This document shows, one piece after another, positions 8,734-16,781 of a stretch of DNA of 64,000 nucleotides. The notes beneath the pieces are model-generated. The model was not told the origin of the DNA, did not search any database, and saw only the letters and a list, made by a program, of their open reading frames with translations. Source of the stretch: JAZGER01 sp036480335 (GTDB lineage Bacteria; Pseudomonadota; Gammaproteobacteria; DSM-19610); NCBI GenBank assembly GCA_036480335.1, contig JAZGGH010000025.1:1-64000 (forward strand), given 5' to 3'. The first letter of the stretch is position 1. Every line of letters starts with the position of its first letter. Made by a program: the position numbers and the translations under genes.

Positions 8734-8955
8734 TTATGACGTTTCCCTGTTTCCGAGTAACAATTTTAATGACAATAACACCAGTGGCGTACCATGCATG
8801 AATAAATCAAATATATCTATTGGTTTTACCAACGTACCCGCCTGTAGCATTTTGAGTTTTTCCCAGAGGTGTGGCTCAGGATTAAAGGGTGCCAGTGCAA
8901 GGAATACTGCTAGCGGTGCAAGAACAGAGTACGGAATTTTATTTAACCAGCGCAT
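8734..8955 (-). CDS. small conserved inner-membrane protein
   Basis: The 73-residue protein has two hydrophobic stretches, about residues 6-24 (IPYSVLAPLAVFLALAPF) and 50-66 (FMHGTPLVLLSLKLLLG), joined by a loop containing PEPHLWEKLKML and KPIDIFDL. I recognise the pattern PHLWEKL...PIDIFDL.MHG.PL as that of a small conserved proteobacterial membrane protein of unknown function. Database names linking such proteins to RND transport would not be supported by anything visible here. A clear AGGAGA ribosome-binding site lies six bases before the ATG, which supports a real gene. It is followed by nadA on the same strand after 115 bp. Confidence 0.7.
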   Translation of the reverse strand: MRWLNKIPYSVLAPLAVFLALAPFNPEPHLWEKLKMLQAGTLVKPIDIFDLFMHGTPLVLLSLKLLLGNRETS

Positions 8956-9021
8956 GATGTCTCCTGAAAACTGCAGTATAAAAGTTACGCCTGCAAAATA
9001 ATATATCTGAAGGTCTTTCAG

Positions 9022-9435
9022 TTATTCAAAGGCTTTGCGTCTGGATGCCTTTAGCCTGGAATGACGGGTTTTTTTATCGAGACGTTTCTGTCTTGAGCTG
9101 TATGTGGGTTTGGTGGCTTTTCGTTTCCGGGTTGTTACCATGGAATTTTTGATAATAATTGTGAGGCGTTGCAGCGCATCAGCCTTGTTTTTTTCCTGGG
9201 TCCGGTGAGACTGTGCTTTGATAACGAGAATGCCATCTCTGGATATACGCTGGTCACGGGTTGTCAGTAATCGTTGCTTTATTTCAGTGGGTAATGAGGA
9301 GGATTTAATGTCAAAACGCAAATGAATAGCACTTGAAACCTTGTTGACATTCTGCCCACCGGCCCCCTGAGATCTTATTGGGGAGAGAATGATTTCATTG
9401 GGTGGAATAACGAGATTGTGGGTGATTCTTAGCAT
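9022..9435 (-). CDS. arfB: alternative ribosome-rescue factor / peptidyl-tRNA hydrolase ArfB
   Basis: ArfB (YaeJ) enters the empty mRNA channel of stalled ribosomes with its basic tail and hydrolyses the peptidyl-tRNA. The GGQ catalytic loop is present as RSQGAGGQNVNKV (about residues 22-34). The C-terminal tail, from residue about 103 on, is strongly basic (TRKRKATKPTYSSRQKRLDKK), as needed for ribosome insertion. The length of 137 residues fits. The gene is monocistronic or loosely coupled to the upstream thioredoxin gene, 49 bp away on the same strand. Confidence 0.92.
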   Translation of the reverse strand: MLRITHNLVIPPNEIILSPIRSQGAGGQNVNKVSSAIHLRFDIKSSSLPTEIKQRLLTTRDQRISRDGILVIKAQSHRTQEKNKADALQRLTIIIKNSMVTTRKRKATKPTYSSRQKRLDKKTRHSRLKASRRKAFE

Positions 9436-9484
9436 GTTAGTTGCGAATGAGTGCGCCGGTTAGATATCCGACACACGTCTGTGC

Positions 9485-9997
9485 TTATTCTTTATTGGCT
9501 GGCGCGAGTTTTTTCAAAGTCGAAACAATTTCATCACTGTCCCATTCTGTACCGCCATACAGGGTGTAATGAACCTTGCCATCTGCACCAATGATGAATG
9601 ACGATGGCGCAGCGAAGACTTGCCATTGGTTAATCGATTCACCTGATTCATCCATGAGAATCGTGAATTCCGGTTTGACTTTGGTAACAAATTGCTCAAC
9701 CTCATTCTGAGTTTCGCCCATATTAATGGCAAGAATAGTAAACGGTGTATCACCCATCTTTTGCATCAGGCGGTTCATAGATGGCATTTCCTTGATACAG
9801 GGTGGGCAATAGGTGGCCCAGAACTGTACCAGCACGACCTGATTTTTGTAATCTTGCAGATTGTGTGTTTTACCTTTCAGGTCAGGCAGTTGTAGTGCAG
9901 GTGTCAGTTTGCCGGTATAAGGTTTGAGATCTGCGACTGCGATAGCCATTGTTGAACTAAATATCAGCAGAGCAAGAAATTTGCTTACATATTTCAT
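9485..9997 (-). CDS. periplasmic TlpA/ResA-like thioredoxin-fold protein
   Basis: The 170-residue protein has a signal peptide (about residues 1-22, ending AIAVA) and a redox motif WATYCPPC with Cys64 and Cys67. A cis-Pro region, APSSFIIGADGKV, follows. This is the TlpA/ResA/AhpC-TSA type, which usually reduces disulphides in exported proteins, for example apo-cytochromes c before haem attachment. Its start overlaps the stop of the upstream gene by four bases (ATGA-type), so the two are one transcription unit. A diheme cytochrome c gene lies divergently just beyond. A role in maturing cytochromes is plausible but inferred. Confidence 0.88.
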   Translation of the reverse strand: MKYVSKFLALLIFSSTMAIAVADLKPYTGKLTPALQLPDLKGKTHNLQDYKNQVVLVQFWATYCPPCIKEMPSMNRLMQKMGDTPFTILAINMGETQNEVEQFVTKVKPEFTILMDESGESINQWQVFAAPSSFIIGADGKVHYTLYGGTEWDSDEIVSTLKKLAPANKE

Positions 9998-10782
9998 TGA
10001 GAAGCCCTCTTGAGGTAAAACAGGCTGGCCTTGATCAGGCCAGGTAACTGTTGGGTCACTGTTTCTTCAGGTTCGTTGGCATTATCACGCTTGAAGAAAT
10101 ATCCCCTGACATCCGGAATCAGTTTGGTGAAAACCGGGCTGCCTCCCTGATGCAGGGCGGCAGCGAGTGTTTTGATGCCCCAGCGATTGGGTGTGCGTTC
10201 ACCTTCAAGCAGCAGAAGTGGTAGTTTAGTGGTGCCTACGGCATCGGTATAAAGCGGTTTCTGGCCAGGTTCAGGTGCTGTTTTATTCAGTCTGGGAAAC
10301 ATAAGGATAGCACCTGCGAGGCCAGGGTCTCCGGGATGCCTGCTTTCCCATTCTCTGATGCCGCGCAATAGTAGATTGGTGTCAGGGCCGCTGGCAATCA
10401 GATAGATTTTTTTCCCGGTGCGCTTGATGGCGGTTTCGATCAAATGAACAACATCTTCCGTTGGTATCTGTTTCACACTGCTTTTAATTTTCGGCAGCAT
10501 GTAGCTGGATAACATATCAGGCATCCAGACTTCTACGCCATCTTCAGAAAGAGACGCAGCTGTTTCCTCTTCGTGTATACCCGCGCCAGCATCGCAGGCA
10601 AATCCCAATAGCAGCGTGTCTCCTTCAGAGGAAAACAGGCGGATATCTACGTCTGTGCCATCCGCCATGGTGAGTGTTTCTAACTCGTTGGCCAGATTGG
10701 TGCTACTCATGGTTAGCAGGACAAACGCGATCAAGCTGTGTGAGATCTGTTTTGTCAGACTTGAAAAGTGAAACGTGGTCAT
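9994..10782 (-). CDS. exported alpha/beta-hydrolase-like protein of unknown function
   Basis: The 262-residue protein has an N-terminal signal (SLIAFVLLTMSSTNLANE). The body has the secondary-structure rhythm of an alpha/beta hydrolase: LLLGFACDAGAG, KKIYLIASGPDTNLLLRGI and LPLLLLEGERTPNRWG. The usual nucleophile elbow G-x-S-x-G is not intact; the nearest match is ASGPDTN, so catalysis is doubtful. I chose ATG 10782 over ATG 10803 because AAGGAGAC lies 13 bases upstream of it and nothing suitable precedes the earlier codon. It is translationally coupled to the TlpA-like thioredoxin. The function is unknown; a periplasmic partner of that thioredoxin is one possibility. Confidence 0.65.
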   Translation of the reverse strand: MTTFHFSSLTKQISHSLIAFVLLTMSSTNLANELETLTMADGTDVDIRLFSSEGDTLLLGFACDAGAGIHEEETAASLSEDGVEVWMPDMLSSYMLPKIKSSVKQIPTEDVVHLIETAIKRTGKKIYLIASGPDTNLLLRGIREWESRHPGDPGLAGAILMFPRLNKTAPEPGQKPLYTDAVGTTKLPLLLLEGERTPNRWGIKTLAAALHQGGSPVFTKLIPDVRGYFFKRDNANEPEETVTQQLPGLIKASLFYLKRASQ

Positions 10783-10886
10783 TGTTAAGGTGTCTCCTTG
10801 CATCAGTTTTACGCAGGTAATAGACTAGCGTATAAACAATATTAGCATATTAACAGTCTTTTATATACTTTGGTGCAGAGATTTTT

Positions 10887-11543
10887 ATGAATAACCGATA
10901 TAGATCAATATTCTTTCTGGTTCTGTTTTCTGGTCTTGCGGGCTTGGCTTTAGCGGAGGATCAGGATAAAAGTGAGCTATTGCAGGCCATTGCGTTGAAA
11001 GGTGATCCGGTTGCGGGGGAGGCTGTCTACGGATTATGTGCAAGTTGCCACGAGGCCTCGGGTTGGGGTGAAAAAGATGGTAGTGTGCCCGTTATTGCGG
11101 GCCAGCATCCAAAAGTGATACTCAAACAGCTCGCAGATATAAGATCAAGAAACCGGGAAAACCCGGTTATGTATCCGTTTACAGACCCAGAAACCATTGG
11201 TGGAGCGCAATCAATTGCAGATGTTACTGCTTATATTGCTACATTGCCGCGAAATCCACAGCCATCAGTGGGGGATGGTAAGCAGCTGGCGGTTGGCGAA
11301 GAGATCTACCGGCAACAATGTGTTGCCTGTCATGGTGAATATGGTGAAGGTAACAATGACGCATTTTTCCCCCATATTCAGGGGCAGCATTACGGTTACC
11401 TGTATAGGCAGTTAATCTGGTTTCGTAATGGCTTGCGGAAAAATGCGAATCCGGTGATGTTAGAGAAAGTCAGGGATATGATGGATAATGAAATTTCCGC
11501 AGTAGCTGACTACGTTTCGCGATTGCGTACGCCTGGAAGTTGA
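10887..11543 (+). CDS. periplasmic diheme cytochrome c (cytochrome c4-like)
   Basis: The 218-residue protein has a signal peptide (about 1-23, ending ALAE) and two haem-binding sites: CASCH at residues 51-55 and CVACH at 145-149. Each half carries a likely axial Met in NPVM (Met95 in the first half, another in ANPVM in the second). The two tandem class I domains with a motif separation near 95 residues match cytochrome c4, an electron carrier between the bc1 complex and terminal oxidases. A single-gene unit diverges from the hydrolase/TlpA pair across about 100 bp. Confidence 0.85.
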   Translation: MNNRYRSIFFLVLFSGLAGLALAEDQDKSELLQAIALKGDPVAGEAVYGLCASCHEASGWGEKDGSVPVIAGQHPKVILKQLADIRSRNRENPVMYPFTDPETIGGAQSIADVTAYIATLPRNPQPSVGDGKQLAVGEEIYRQQCVACHGEYGEGNNDAFFPHIQGQHYGYLYRQLIWFRNGLRKNANPVMLEKVRDMMDNEISAVADYVSRLRTPGS

Positions 11544-11677
11544 ATTCACAGATGTTTGTTATCAATTGTAAACATTGGCCTTATTATAAAAGCAAGTCTT
11601 GACGCAAATATGTGGCAGTGTTTTAATCCCATCTGATAGCTAAGTCAGGGTAATTATTTACGGCAAAGGAGTTGCTG

Positions 11678-12328
11678 ATGAAAACACGTCATAACCGCAA
11701 TCATCGTTCTATATTTTTTCTCATGCTGCTTACAGGCTGTGTAAGGCTTTCCGCCAGCCCGGTCATTTCAGAAGTTTTTTATGATGCGCAGGGGGGTGAT
11801 AATGGCTATACATTTATTGAATTGTATGGTTCTCCTGGAGATATTCTGGATGGTTATCGGTTAGAAGCAATAAATGGCACCAATGGCTCAACCTATTTAC
11901 AAATCGCATTAACAGGAATCATTCCCGATGACGGTATTTTCGTGGTAGCCGACAAAATTGGAGATATAACGTATATCTCTGTGGCAGATCTACTGGCAAC
12001 AGCCAATTTGCAGAATGGGCCGGATTCCCTGATCCTGACTACTGATGCGGGCATTATTGATGCGCTGGCTTATGGAGATTTTTCTTCTAGCCAATTCAGT
12101 GCAGGAGAAGGACAACCAGCCCCGGGAACTGGCCCAGGAAGCAGTCTTGCACGACGGACCCCCTGGTTTGATACCGATGAGAATGCTATTGACTTCAGTA
12201 TTTTCTCCACCCCAACGCCGGGTAGTATCCCCTCGACTCCGGTACCGGTTCCTTCATCTATTGCTTTGCTTTTTTCGGGTTTTCTTGCTTTGGCAGGATA
12301 TATTCGAAGGTATAGCGGTCAACGATAA
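11678..12328 (+). CDS. PEP-CTERM protein with lamin-tail-like domain
   Basis: The 216-residue exported protein has a basic N terminus and a short hydrophobic run ending in MLLTGC. That run resembles a lipobox, although cleavage after LSASP is an alternative. Residues about 29-150 (PVISEVFYDAQGGDNGYTFIEL and on) fit a lamin-tail domain, an immunoglobulin-like fold seen in secreted nucleases and surface proteins. The C terminus has VPVPSS, a hydrophobic helix SIALLFSGFLALAGYI and a basic end RRY, which is a PEP-CTERM sorting signal (with Val in place of the usual Glu). It should be processed by an exosortase encoded elsewhere and end up in or beyond the outer membrane. ATG 11678 is preceded by AAAGGAG with seven bases of spacing. 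The upstream in-frame TTG at 11672 would sit too close to that site. Confidence 0.8.
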   Translation: MKTRHNRNHRSIFFLMLLTGCVRLSASPVISEVFYDAQGGDNGYTFIELYGSPGDILDGYRLEAINGTNGSTYLQIALTGIIPDDGIFVVADKIGDITYISVADLLATANLQNGPDSLILTTDAGIIDALAYGDFSSSQFSAGEGQPAPGTGPGSSLARRTPWFDTDENAIDFSIFSTPTPGSIPSTPVPVPSSIALLFSGFLALAGYIRRYSGQR

Positions 12329-12342
12329 TAATAACGGGTTCC

Positions 12343-12440
12343 TGAGACAGATTGAATGAGCGCAGTTGATTAATACTGCTGGCATGGATCGCTATCAAGG
12401 ATGATAGTAAAGGTCGGCTGTGCTCATTCAATCTGTCTGA
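12343..12440. repeat. 98-bp element with 23-bp near-perfect inverted repeats
   Basis: The left arm 12343-12365 and right arm 12418-12440 are reverse complements at all but two of 23 positions, with an uninterrupted 16-bp core GACAGATTGAATGAGC. The 52-bp centre is unique, with no open frame. The arms are too long and too far apart for an ordinary intrinsic terminator, and no T-run follows. The structure resembles a very small MITE-like element or a long cruciform or RNA stem. It lies between the PEP-CTERM gene and rsmD, 37 bp before the rsmD start, so it would form part of any transcript reading into rsmD. Confidence 0.75.
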
Positions 12441-12477
12441 ATTGATTTAGTGGCCAGAGGGTAGCACACTGCCCCTG

Positions 12478-13056
12478 ATGAATAAGTCGGCCAATCAAAT
12501 TAGAATTATTTCCGGTCAGTGGCGTGGACGAAAAATCCATTTTCCTGATCGGCCCGGCTTAAGGCCAACCTCCGATCGAATCAGAGAAACGCTATTCAAC
12601 TGGCTGATACCCTATACTGGCGGAGCGGATTGCCTGGATTTATTTGCGGGTAGTGGTGCGTTGGGTTTTGAAGCGGCATCGCGGGGTGCCAGCAGAGTTG
12701 TTATCGTAGAAAAGACCAGAGAAGTTTACAATTCGCTGAAAGCAACAAAAAATATGTTGTCAGCCGATGCCGTTAGCGTAATTTTTGATGACGCTTTGTC
12801 CTGGCTCAAGATTAACAATGAAACTTTCAATATAATTTTTCTCGATCCGCCTTTTGACAGTGATTTGCTGATATCTGCCAGCCAGCTTATTCTGGAAACC
12901 CGGAGCTTGAAGGCGGGTGGGCTTTTGTATATTGAGGCGCGGTCGGATATGGATCTCTCGTTATTTGCCGGTTGGCAAATTGTTAAATCCAGTGCTGCAG
13001 GGCAGGTACAATATGCCTTGCTAACGGCTAAAGAGATACCTTGTACTAATGAATGA
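12478..13056 (+). CDS. rsmD: 16S rRNA (guanine(966)-N(2))-methyltransferase
   Basis: RsmD methylates G966 of 16S rRNA on the 30S subunit. The 192-residue protein starts with IRIISGQWRGRKI and continues with GLRPTSDRIRETLFNWL, both hallmarks of the family. The SAM-binding motif is CLDLFAGSGALGFEAASRGA (residues about 57-76), and the catalytic D/NPP[FY] motif is LDPPFDSD. The gene is usually paired with coaD or ftsY. Here it leads into a ferredoxin gene, and coaD-linked YfhL-type ferredoxins are common next to it in gammaproteobacteria. coaD itself is absent between them. Confidence 0.95.
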   Translation: MNKSANQIRIISGQWRGRKIHFPDRPGLRPTSDRIRETLFNWLIPYTGGADCLDLFAGSGALGFEAASRGASRVVIVEKTREVYNSLKATKNMLSADAVSVIFDDALSWLKINNETFNIIFLDPPFDSDLLISASQLILETRSLKAGGLLYIEARSDMDLSLFAGWQIVKSSAAGQVQYALLTAKEIPCTNE

Positions 13057-13129
13057 ATATTGAACAGCCGCTAATTAAGTATTAGTGTTGGCTAATGTGA
13101 AAAGATGGCCTGAGGGCCGGGGAAAATAT

Positions 13130-13381
13130 ATGGCGTTAATAATAACTGATGAATGCATTAATTGTGATGTATGTGAGCCGGAATGTCCGAATGGAGCCAT
13201 TACTCAGGGTGATGATATTTATATTATTGATCCTGATCTTTGTACGGAATGTGTCGGACATTATGAAACTTCACAATGTGTGGAGGTTTGTCCTGTTGAC
13301 TGTATTCCCAAAGACCCTGATCACGAAGAAACTGAAGAAGCTCTACAATTAAAATATGAAAAACTGATGGCGGCTGAATAG
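13130..13381 (+). CDS. yfhL: 2[4Fe-4S] ferredoxin, YfhL / Allochromatium type
   Basis: The small electron carrier has 83 residues. It has two cluster-binding motifs, CINCDVCEPECP and CTECVGHYETSQCVEVCPVD. The second has the enlarged C-x2-C-x8-C spacing that defines the Allochromatium vinosum/YfhL type of low-potential ferredoxin, and the C-terminal acidic extension (EETEEALQLKYEKL) is also typical. I chose ATG 13130; the frame extends further upstream (TTG 13085), but MALIITDECINC is the conserved family start. The physiological partner is not visible. Confidence 0.93.
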   Translation: MALIITDECINCDVCEPECPNGAITQGDDIYIIDPDLCTECVGHYETSQCVEVCPVDCIPKDPDHEETEEALQLKYEKLMAAE

Positions 13382-13389
13382 CCAGGTCT

Positions 13390-15120
13390 ATGATGAAAAA
13401 CATACCCGTCTGCCGGATGCTCTCCTGGTTTTGTTGCTGTGTGTTGCTGGCCGGGTTTAGCCAGAGCAGCATCGCTGATTCATCACCTGGCAGAAGAACT
13501 GCGGCTGCCATTGCTAGCGCACATCCTTTAGCTTCAGAAGCAGGGATGCGTATTCTGGCTAACGGTGGTAATGCCTTTGATGCTGCGGTTACTGTTAGTG
13601 CTGTGCTCGCTGTCGTTGAGCCTTATAGTTCGGGTATTGGTGGTGGTGGATTCTGGTTGTTGCATCGTCAAAGTGATGATTTCCAGGTCATGATAGATGG
13701 TCGTGAGCGTGCGCCGCTTGCGGCCACAGAAAACCTTTATTTAGATAAACAGGGTAATGTTATACCCCGACTTTCTATGGATGGTGCGCTGGCAGCGGGT
13801 ATTCCCGGTGAGCCGGCAGCACTAGATCATATTGCCAGAAAATATGGCCGTTTACCATTATCTACATTGCTTGCCCCGGCTATTCAGCTAGCCAGCGAAG
13901 GTTTTGAAACCAATGCGTACTATGCCCGCATGGCCGGGTTTCGACAATCAGTGCTGGAGAAATACACCGCTTCCTCTGTCTTTCTGGATGGAAAGACAGT
14001 ACCAAAGCCTGGTTACAACATCGTACAGACTGCCCTTGCAGAAACACTGCAGCAACTCGCTGATCATGGGCGAGATGGTTTTTACAAGGGGGATGTGGCA
14101 AAAAATCTGGTTGCAGGTGTTAAAAAAGCGGGTGGAATCTGGACGGAAAAAGATCTTGCAGAATACAGGGTGATCGAAAGACAACCGATTAAATTTACCT
14201 ACGGGGAGCAGACCATTGTTACCGCTTCACCACCATCATCGGGTGGTATCGCTCTGGCAACTATGTTGAATATTCTTTCCGGTGCCGAGCTTGATCATCT
14301 GAATCAGACTGAACGCGTGCATCTAATGGTTGAATCCATGCGTCGCGCCTATCGGGATCGGGCCGAATATCTTGGTGATCCTGATTTTGTCGATATTCCC
14401 AGCGATCTGTTGACCGATGAGAAATATGCCGCCGGATTGCGAGCATCTATTCGTATGGACAGGGCGACAGCTTCAAGCAGTTTGCCGGGCCGAGTGACTG
14501 TTAAGGAAGGTTTCCATACCACACATTTTTCCATTTTAGATGCAGAGGGTAATCGGGTGGCGGCTACGCTGAGCATCAATTATCCATTTGGTTCAGGTTT
14601 TGTGGTACCCGGTACTGGTGTGTTACTGAATGATGAAATGGATGATTTTTCAGCCAGGCCAGGTGTGCCGAATGCCTATGGTCTTGTTGGTGGTAAGGCG
14701 AATAGTATCGAGCCGGGCAAGCGCCCTTTATCGAGTATGACCCCCACATTTGTTGAAGGTCCGAATGGCATGGCGATTATAGGTACGCCGGGTGGCAGCC
14801 GGATTATTACCATGTTGCTACAGGGTATCCTCAAGGCACAATCAGATACGAATCCTGAAAGCTGGGTGAAGGTGCCAAGAATTCATCATCAGTATTTGCC
14901 AGATGTTATTCAGTATGAGGCCGATGCACTTTCTACTGAGTTGATTGAATTGCTGGAATCGATGGGACACCAACTTAGGCAGGTTGATAATTATGGCAAT
15001 ATGCAGGCTATCTATCAGGATCGGGTAAGCGGAAGTGTTCGCGCGGCGTCAGACCCCAGGGGATTTGGGCTGGCAATTGTGCAGTCAATTACCGTTGGCA
15101 ATGCCCACAATAAAAAGTAG
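13390..15120 (+). CDS. ggt: gamma-glutamyltranspeptidase (periplasmic)
   Basis: GGT cleaves the gamma-glutamyl bond of glutathione and related compounds and transfers the glutamyl group to water or amino acids. The 576-residue precursor has a signal peptide (about residues 1-29). The large subunit contains GGNAFDAAVTVSAVLAVVEP and SSGIGGGGFWLLH. The self-cleavage site and N-terminal nucleophile Thr of the small subunit lie in FHTTHFSILDAEGN, followed by PLSSMTPTFV and GTPGGSRIITML. All key residues are present. The 3' end overlaps the convergent mutM end by 32 bp. Glutathione for it can come from gshB at 48009. Confidence 0.95.
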   Translation: MMKNIPVCRMLSWFCCCVLLAGFSQSSIADSSPGRRTAAAIASAHPLASEAGMRILANGGNAFDAAVTVSAVLAVVEPYSSGIGGGGFWLLHRQSDDFQVMIDGRERAPLAATENLYLDKQGNVIPRLSMDGALAAGIPGEPAALDHIARKYGRLPLSTLLAPAIQLASEGFETNAYYARMAGFRQSVLEKYTASSVFLDGKTVPKPGYNIVQTALAETLQQLADHGRDGFYKGDVAKNLVAGVKKAGGIWTEKDLAEYRVIERQPIKFTYGEQTIVTASPPSSGGIALATMLNILSGAELDHLNQTERVHLMVESMRRAYRDRAEYLGDPDFVDIPSDLLTDEKYAAGLRASIRMDRATASSSLPGRVTVKEGFHTTHFSILDAEGNRVAATLSINYPFGSGFVVPGTGVLLNDEMDDFSARPGVPNAYGLVGGKANSIEPGKRPLSSMTPTFVEGPNGMAIIGTPGGSRIITMLLQGILKAQSDTNPESWVKVPRIHHQYLPDVIQYEADALSTELIELLESMGHQLRQVDNYGNMQAIYQDRVSGSVRAASDPRGFGLAIVQSITVGNAHNKK

Positions 15121-15904
15121 ATCGTTGCCCCGTTGTCATAAGTTTGATGGCCTGGCCGCAGTTCAGGCAAGCCTGTCCTGCGCGATCGTAGACTTGCAGT
15201 GACTGCTGGAAATATCCGGGTTTGCCATCAGCATTGACAAAATCCCTGAGCGTTGTGCCCCCTTCGGCAATGGCTTTTTCCAGTGTCTGTTTGATCGCGG
15301 CTACCAGTGACTGATAGCGTTTTTGTGAGATTCGGCCAGCGGCACGGGCAGGATGAATGCCAGCCAGAAAGAGAGATTCACTGGCATAGATATTCCCTAC
15401 ACCAGTCACTACGCGGCTATTCATAATCAATGATTTGATGGCGATTTTTCGATTTCTGGACAGGCTGTGCAGGTAGTGAGTATTAAAATCGGAGGATAAG
15501 GGTTCCGGTCCCAGTGTTGCCAGCAAAGGGTGTTTTTCTGGTTGGTTTTTAATCCACTGTACAGTGCCAAATCGACGTGGATCGGAATACCTCACCACTG
15601 CGCCAGTGTCCAGCCTGATATCAATGTGGTCATGTTTTTCGGCGCTGGCATTATCGAGAATAATGCGCAGGCTGCCGGACATTCCCAGGTGAATAAGGAT
15701 GTAACCTTGACTGGTCTGGCAAATAAGATATTTTCCACGGCGTGATATTGTCTGGATAATTGCGCCTGCCAACCGTTGTTCAAACCGTGGCGTGACAGGC
15801 CAGCGCAGGCGGCGTTCCCGTACTGTGATATGGGTGATGGTCTGGTTGATGATATGTGGTTCAATGCCACGACGGGTGGTTTCTACTTCCGGCAGTTCTG
15901 GCAT
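15089..15904 (-). CDS. mutM: formamidopyrimidine-DNA glycosylase
   Basis: MutM (Fpg) excises 8-oxoguanine and formamidopyrimidines and nicks the abasic site. The mature N terminus PELPEVETTRRG supplies the catalytic Pro and Glu. The conserved Lys is in SRRGKYLI. The helix-two-turn-helix region is RVVTGVGNIYASESLF. The C-terminal zinc finger is CLNCGQ...YCGHCQR. At 271 residues it is full length. Its 3' end overlaps ggt by 32 bp on the opposite strand, and its upstream neighbour on the same strand is the DUF4340 gene 31 bp away. Confidence 0.96.
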   Translation of the reverse strand: MPELPEVETTRRGIEPHIINQTITHITVRERRLRWPVTPRFEQRLAGAIIQTISRRGKYLICQTSQGYILIHLGMSGSLRIILDNASAEKHDHIDIRLDTGAVVRYSDPRRFGTVQWIKNQPEKHPLLATLGPEPLSSDFNTHYLHSLSRNRKIAIKSLIMNSRVVTGVGNIYASESLFLAGIHPARAAGRISQKRYQSLVAAIKQTLEKAIAEGGTTLRDFVNADGKPGYFQQSLQVYDRAGQACLNCGQAIKLMTTGQRSTFYCGHCQR

Positions 15905-15935
15905 AGGGCTCCTCTATTAATAGAGGAGGTGTCGA

Positions 15936-16766
15936 CTATTGTGATATTGATAACAACGTCTGGTAGGCATTACCAAGTTTATATTGAACCCGGTAGTCGG
16001 CTCTGCCGAGAATTAGCTCGTTCTCACGAGAAACAATGTCCAGATGAATTACCTCATTCGGGTTGTCCAGTTCGAGAATGATCTGATCTGTATCTGTATC
16101 TGGTTCATAACGCTCAATATTGAGAGCGGCGCTATCTTCCCAGCTTTGTATGAAAGCCTGGATTTCTTCCGGGCTGTGTGTGGATGAAGGAATGCTTATC
16201 CATTTGCCGCCAGATCGGCTCATTGTTTGGCCAGGTAGCTGCAGAGATAGAATGTGCCGGTTAACAGGAATCAATCGTTTATTCATAAACCAGGTGAAAT
16301 CCGCATTGAGTGCGCGTTGGTAGTCATCGGCTATCAGTGCCATACGTTTATCGGTACGTACATATCTGAGTCCATCAAGCGCATCAATATCACCAAATAT
16401 AATCGTCAGGTTGTTGAGTCGAATGTGGCTGGATGATTCTGTAAAGCCCAGTTTTCCGGCATCAATGCTGTCCGCACTGTATTCACGCAGGGTCGTTTGT
16501 GTTGCTATGTTCAGGAGTGAACGAATCCGTCCCTGGTCTGCAGTGATCAAAGGATCAGACAGGATAACCCAGGATTTTCCCTGTTTCGAAAAAACCAGGT
16601 CAGCGTAAGTAGGGCGATGCAAAGAGATCTCTGTAATACTGTCCGGGTTCAGGGAAGTCAGTTGCGTGGTGTCGGTTTCTGGTTGTTTTGATTGCTGATA
16701 ACTAATCAGGCTGAGTAGTCCGATGGCAACGAGCAGTAGCAGATTAATAACCCAGCGAGATTTCAT
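15936..16766 (-). CDS. DUF4340 domain membrane-anchored periplasmic protein
   Basis: The 276-residue protein has a single N-terminal membrane anchor (WVINLLLLVAIGLLSLISY, about residues 5-23), followed by a soluble, presumably periplasmic part. The pattern FSKQGKSWVILSDPLITADQGRIRSLL matches the repeated beta-strand units of DUF4340, in which a residue is presented near a Trp (here W-V-I and, later, GGKWISI). The domain has no known activity. The gene is last in a four-gene minus-strand operon (ATPase, permease, GldG-like, DUF4340) with 15 bp between it and the GldG-like gene. It probably forms an extracytoplasmic module of that ABC system. Confidence 0.8.
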   Translation of the reverse strand: MKSRWVINLLLLVAIGLLSLISYQQSKQPETDTTQLTSLNPDSITEISLHRPTYADLVFSKQGKSWVILSDPLITADQGRIRSLLNIATQTTLREYSADSIDAGKLGFTESSSHIRLNNLTIIFGDIDALDGLRYVRTDKRMALIADDYQRALNADFTWFMNKRLIPVNRHILSLQLPGQTMSRSGGKWISIPSSTHSPEEIQAFIQSWEDSAALNIERYEPDTDTDQIILELDNPNEVIHLDIVSRENELILGRADYRVQYKLGNAYQTLLSISQ

Positions 16767-16781
16767 TGTATTGTTCCAGTC

